From Nostoc sp. UHCC 0302 (lineage in GTDB: Bacteria > Cyanobacteriota > Cyanobacteriia > Cyanobacteriales > Nostocaceae), in the NCBI RefSeq assembly GCF_038096175.1, contig NZ_CP151099.1:6178001-6242000 (forward strand): a stretch of DNA of 64,000 nt, in the 5' to 3' direction. The notes beneath the pieces were generated by a model. That model worked only from the letters and a program-made list of their open reading frames with translations, did not search any database and had not been told where the DNA came from. Made by a program: the position numbers and the translations under genes. Position 1 is the stretch's first letter. Each line of letters opens with the position of its first letter. Shown piece by piece: positions 61,135 through 64,000 of the stretch.

Positions 61135-61734
61135 ATGAAATCTTTGCACCGTCCTGACCTATATAGCTGGTCTAGTTTCAATCCTGCAAGAAATATAGAT
61201 TTCAATGGATATGCCTGGATTCGTCCAGATGGCAACATCTTGATTGACCCAGTAGCTTTATCAAACCATGATTGGAATCATCTGCAATCCCTCGGTGGTG
61301 TAGTTTGGATTGTACTGACTAACTCCGAGCATATCAGGGCTAGTAAAGAAATTGCCGATCAAACTTATGCCAAGATAGCTGGCCCTGTGGCAGAAAAAGA
61401 CTCTTTCCCCATATTTTGCGATCGCTGGCTTGCGGATGGGGATGAGTTAGTACCTGGATTGAAGGTGATTGAACTCCAAGGTTCCAAAACTCCCGGTGAA
61501 CTGGCATTATTGCTAGAGGAAACTACCTTGATTACAGGGGATTTAGTCCGCGCACGTAAAGCAGGTAGCTTAACGATTTTGCCAGATGACAAGCTGCTGA
61601 ATCGAAAAGAGGCGGTTGCTTCTGTGCAGAGGTTAGCAGAACTGAGTCAGGTAGAAGCTGTGTTGGTGGGAGATGGCTGGCCAGTCTTTCGAGATGGCCG
61701 CGATCGCTTAAAGGAACTTGTAGCAACACTGTGA
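61135..61734 (+). CDS. Metallo-beta-lactamase-fold protein lacking the metal motif
   Basis: The 199-residue product has the alpha/beta pattern of MBL-fold proteins (YAWIRPDGNILIDPVALSNH, then WIVLTNSEHIRASKEIADQT). At the usual H-x-H-x-D-H position it has NSEHIRAS, so most zinc ligands are gone. The later strand-loop (ALLLEETTLITGDLVRARK) keeps a GD but no His. It is therefore a degenerate member with possible binding, not hydrolase, function. It is divergent from the aminotransferase gene with about 240 bases between. Confidence 0.78.
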   Translation: MKSLHRPDLYSWSSFNPARNIDFNGYAWIRPDGNILIDPVALSNHDWNHLQSLGGVVWIVLTNSEHIRASKEIADQTYAKIAGPVAEKDSFPIFCDRWLADGDELVPGLKVIELQGSKTPGELALLLEETTLITGDLVRARKAGSLTILPDDKLLNRKEAVASVQRLAELSQVEAVLVGDGWPVFRDGRDRLKELVATL

Positions 61735-62286
61735 TTGATTAAGGAATTTGGCAAGTGCGATCGCCTAAGTTTCTACAGCTAGAAAATGGGGCGATCGCTA
61801 TTTCACTTCTCAAACAATCGCTGTTTTTAAGTTTTAGTCAAAAGCTATTCGTACTAAATTATTAATTTTAAAATATTCCTAATGAATTAGATAGCCAACT
61901 TCTCAAACAAATAGGCTCTCTTTAGCTTCAAATTATTATAAATAAGATGAGCTTACTATAAGCTATCAGTTTTTGCAATATTATTTGTACACTACTTAGT
62001 TATGACTTTAGTCATACTAAAATTATGACTTTTTTCCACTACTGATTTTTAATTTAACGTTTTAAACTTGAGTCAACACAGCAATCCTATTTAGTTGTAA
62101 AACAAGCAATTCCTCTTATATTATTACGAAAAATTTCCTTAATCAGGAAGGAAAACTATTGGCGCAGAAGACCTTATTATGAACGGTAAGGTTGCGACTT
62201 TAAGAGAATATAAGGAGAAATGGTCACAAATTATTTAGGAAAGTTGTCACAAACAAACCAAACATAAATAAGTAAGAGAATTAATC
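61735..62286. promoter_or_regulatory. Intergenic region with TATGACT palindromic half-sites
   Basis: After two GCGATCGC sites the stretch becomes AT-rich. TATGACT (62001-62007) and AGTCATA (62010-62016) make a perfect palindrome with a 2-base centre, and a third TATGACT follows at 62024-62030. This is a good candidate binding site for a dimeric regulator, about 270 bases before the small exported protein gene. AAGGAG at about 62211 and the leader suggest transcription to the right. Confidence 0.4.
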
Positions 62287-62514
62287 ATGAAACCTATCTT
62301 CGTTGGCATTTTACTTGCTTTACCACTTGCATTTACCTCATTATCATCACAAGCATCGGCAGCAGAGGTTATTGTCAGACCTACGGCTCATAGACCCATT
62401 GTTGTAGCCAGATCGCATTGGAAAACGGTTTATGTTAAGGGGCATTGGGAAACAATACGCGGTCGTCGGCACTGGGTTCCTGCTCGCACTGTGCGTGTAC
62501 GTGTAAGAGGTTAA
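62287..62514 (+). CDS. Small exported basic protein
   Basis: The 75-residue product has a signal peptide (GILLALPLAFTSLSSQASA, cleavage near residue 26) and a 49-residue mature part rich in Arg, His, Val and Trp (HWKTVYVKGHWETIRGRRHW). The repeating H-W / Y-x-x-G-H-W pattern resembles small YXWGXW-type periplasmic proteins. Its role is unknown. No neighbour lies within an operon distance. Confidence 0.75.
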   Translation: MKPIFVGILLALPLAFTSLSSQASAAEVIVRPTAHRPIVVARSHWKTVYVKGHWETIRGRRHWVPARTVRVRVRG

Positions 62515-62625
62515 TTATTATCTTATTCGCTGTATTTAGCACTGCTATTACAATAGGATGTAGCTAAATTCTAGATACAATTTTGGAAAGATTAGGCAAT
62601 ATAGCGATTCTCATTTGAATGAGGT

Positions 62626-62663
62626 ACACAGTAGAGGCGCACAGATATGTGCCTCTACTGTGT
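62626..62663. repeat. GTAGAGGC palindrome with long arms
   Basis: ACACAGTAGAGGC (62626-62638) is the exact reverse complement of GCCTCTACTGTGT (62651-62663); an inner GCACA/TGTGC stem extends it. It lies 110 bases after the small exported protein and may terminate it. It is a divergent member of the GTAGAGAC family. Confidence 0.65.
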
Positions 62664-62919
62664 TTATCTGTAGTTAAGGATTTTTTCTGTAGTTGAACCA
62701 TGTAGAAACCATTATATTTATATATTGCTTGGCTGGGTTTCCATTCATCAACTAGTTGATTTCTCAGTTAATAATTTAAATTTACAACGTGATATAGTAA
62801 TGCTAAATCAACATTAGTTAACGAGTTGAATAGTGCAGAGTAATCCCACTTATGTATATTTAAAGTAAGAAATAAGAATCCTATTGGTTGAAAACAATTT
62901 CCTTCTTAGTGAGTTAAGC
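62664..62919. other. Intergenic region before the esterase gene
   Basis: About 250 AT-rich bases with no gene. The esterase frame can be extended to TTG 62884, but ATG 62920 gives a clean lipoprotein signal. Confidence 0.35.
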
Positions 62920-63882
62920 ATGAATATATATCAAAAACCACTATTCTTTCAAAAGATTTTTGTATTTATCATTGCAACACTTTTAACCACAGCTTGCAGT
63001 TCAATTCAAGCAATAGAAAAAAATAGACCTCAACAAAAAATATTAAATGGTGATAATTATGGAAAGCTAACTAATCAAGGTCGCTTACGCACCTACTATT
63101 TTTATGTTCCAAAAAATTATAATAAAAACCATTCGATGCCTTTAGTTTTAGTATTTCATGGAGATGCTGGGACTGGACATTCAATAAGTAATGTAACTCG
63201 CTTTAACAGTTTGGCGGAGAAAAAAAAGTTTATTGTTGTTTATCCAGATGGAATTGACAAAAAATGGAACCTTAGAGGAAATCCTAGAGGCAGGATAGAT
63301 GATGTATTATTTGTCAGTGCTTTAATTGATCATTTGAAGCAGCAAATAAATATTAACCAGCATAAAGTTTATGCTACTGGCTTCTCTAAAGGGGGAATCC
63401 TTACCCAAGCTTTAGCTTGTAAGTTACCTGATAAAATTGCCGCTTTCGCATCAGTAGCTGGCTCTCTTCCAGTTAGACTCAAAGGTAATTGCCAACCTCA
63501 GACTCCTATATCAATGCTGATGATCAACGGTACAAAAGATCGTGATGTACTTTATGAAGGTGATGATCACACACAACGAGGAGCGCTAATTTCTATTTCA
63601 GACATGGTAAGCTTTTGGCGATCGCACGATAAATGTAGCGCATCAGCTAAATCTCCACAAGCTCATGGCACTAGCCTCAGCAAAAACTCTCAAGTCAAAA
63701 CTTCTTGGTACTCACATTGTCAAGGTAACTCAGAAGTTGTGCAGCTAGCCGTGGTCAACGGTGGACATTTTTGGCCTGGTGGCACTTCAACAGATCCGAG
63801 TATAAATAAGTTCAACGCCAAGTTGAAATTGAACGCCAGTCAGACAATTTGGGACTTTTTTCAACGCCATACTTTGTCTTAG
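62920..63882 (+). CDS. Exported lipoprotein esterase (PHB-depolymerase/feruloyl-esterase-like)
   Basis: I start at ATG 62920, giving 320 residues. The N-terminus is a lipoprotein signal: a hydrophobic segment then the lipobox LTTAC-SS (Cys about 26). The alpha/beta-hydrolase core has YATGFSKGG (nucleophile Ser), NGTKDRDV (acid Asp) and NGGHFWPG (His), as in the LpqC/PHB-depolymerase group. LVLVFHGDAGTGHS holds the oxyanion-hole region. It is expected to be anchored in a membrane facing the periplasm and to hydrolyse ester bonds of polymers or cell-wall phenolics; substrate unknown. Confidence 0.85.
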   Translation: MNIYQKPLFFQKIFVFIIATLLTTACSSIQAIEKNRPQQKILNGDNYGKLTNQGRLRTYYFYVPKNYNKNHSMPLVLVFHGDAGTGHSISNVTRFNSLAEKKKFIVVYPDGIDKKWNLRGNPRGRIDDVLFVSALIDHLKQQININQHKVYATGFSKGGILTQALACKLPDKIAAFASVAGSLPVRLKGNCQPQTPISMLMINGTKDRDVLYEGDDHTQRGALISISDMVSFWRSHDKCSASAKSPQAHGTSLSKNSQVKTSWYSHCQGNSEVVQLAVVNGGHFWPGGTSTDPSINKFNAKLKLNASQTIWDFFQRHTLS

Positions 63883-64000
63883 AGGGGTGGGGACTGGGCA
63901 TTGGGCATTGGGCATTGTGAGTGCTGAGTCAAGAGTAAGATTATTTCTCCCCCTGCTCCCTGCTCCCTTGCCCCCCTGCCCCTCTGCCTCCTGTTATGCA
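63883..64000. repeat. Heptamer-type short tandem repeats at the window edge
   Basis: GGGCATT is repeated (about 63898-63917), then the stretch turns to TGCTCCC/CCCCTGC-type repeats on the other strand sense up to the window edge. It is the same STRR type as at 33500 and 46033. Confidence 0.65.

Noticed and set aside
1-64000. tRNA, rRNA, tmRNA or complete IS elements
   Set aside because: I looked for the usual CCA-end stems, GTTCRA loops and transposase motifs in the gaps and found none that I could support.

Overview
The window comes from a filamentous, probably heterocyst-forming cyanobacterium of the Nostoc/Anabaena type. The evidence is the very frequent GCGATCGC (HIP1) octamer, the tandem degenerate heptamers (GGGGACT/GGGCATT type) between genes, the GTAGAGAC-type palindromes, and gene content such as a deoxyhypusine-synthase-like homospermidine gene, a clpR-clpP3 pair, DUF3386, cyanobacterial Ser/Thr kinases with an N-terminal zinc ribbon, and a cyanophycinase-like peptidase. 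No rRNA, tRNA, CRISPR array or intact insertion sequence was recognised.

Layout. 1-2953: a possible defence island, with an edge-truncated gene and a PD-(D/E)xK-like nuclease on the minus strand, divergent from an XRE regulator and an ImmA/IrrE metallopeptidase. 3065-4240: homospermidine synthesis gene, followed by about 1 kb without a convincing gene. 5326-16878: five consecutive exported-protein genes, four built from DUF11, SdrD/B-like and Calx-beta-like modules and one encoding a large predicted outer-membrane barrel; this is the most system-like part of the window. 16903-28000: a MoaD-like protein, a kinase fused to a periplasmic-binding-type sensor, a J-domain/TPR protein, clpR-clpP3, tandem VWA proteins, a VOC protein, small and broken genes, and a PIN/TRAM protein. 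28126-31744: hemW, then a graveyard of toxin-antitoxin-like and ParB-like pieces around one intact DUF433/DUF5615 pair. 31780-39554: usp, pgk, two Ser/Thr kinases (one with a seven-blade WD40 propeller), an RhlE-type RNA helicase with a structured leader and upstream ORF, and a coiled-coil protein.

39875-53610: a GH57 glycosidase, an Nfu iron-sulfur protein, DUF3386, a GAF histidine kinase, a ribbon-helix-helix protein, lepA, a GT4 glycosyltransferase, a GH13 enzyme and a cyanophycinase-like peptidase. Two copies of a 106-107 bp MITE-like element lie in this half. 53689-64000: a cysteine desulfurase next to a nuclease-like protein, a PrxQ/Bcp peroxiredoxin, a Met/Cys-rich copper-type four-helix protein, an aminotransferase - cystathionine beta-synthase - cystathionine gamma-lyase series, a degenerate metallo-beta-lactamase-fold protein, a small exported basic protein and a lipoprotein esterase.

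Themes: (i) envelope biogenesis or surface display (5326-16878); (ii) sulfur and iron-sulfur metabolism (nfu, desulfurase, CBS/CGL); (iii) alpha-glucan metabolism (GH57, GT4, GH13); (iv) nitrogen and polyamine reserves (SpeY-like, cyanophycinase-like); (v) signalling by Hanks-type kinases. All functions are read from sequence motifs and family knowledge; no database search was run.
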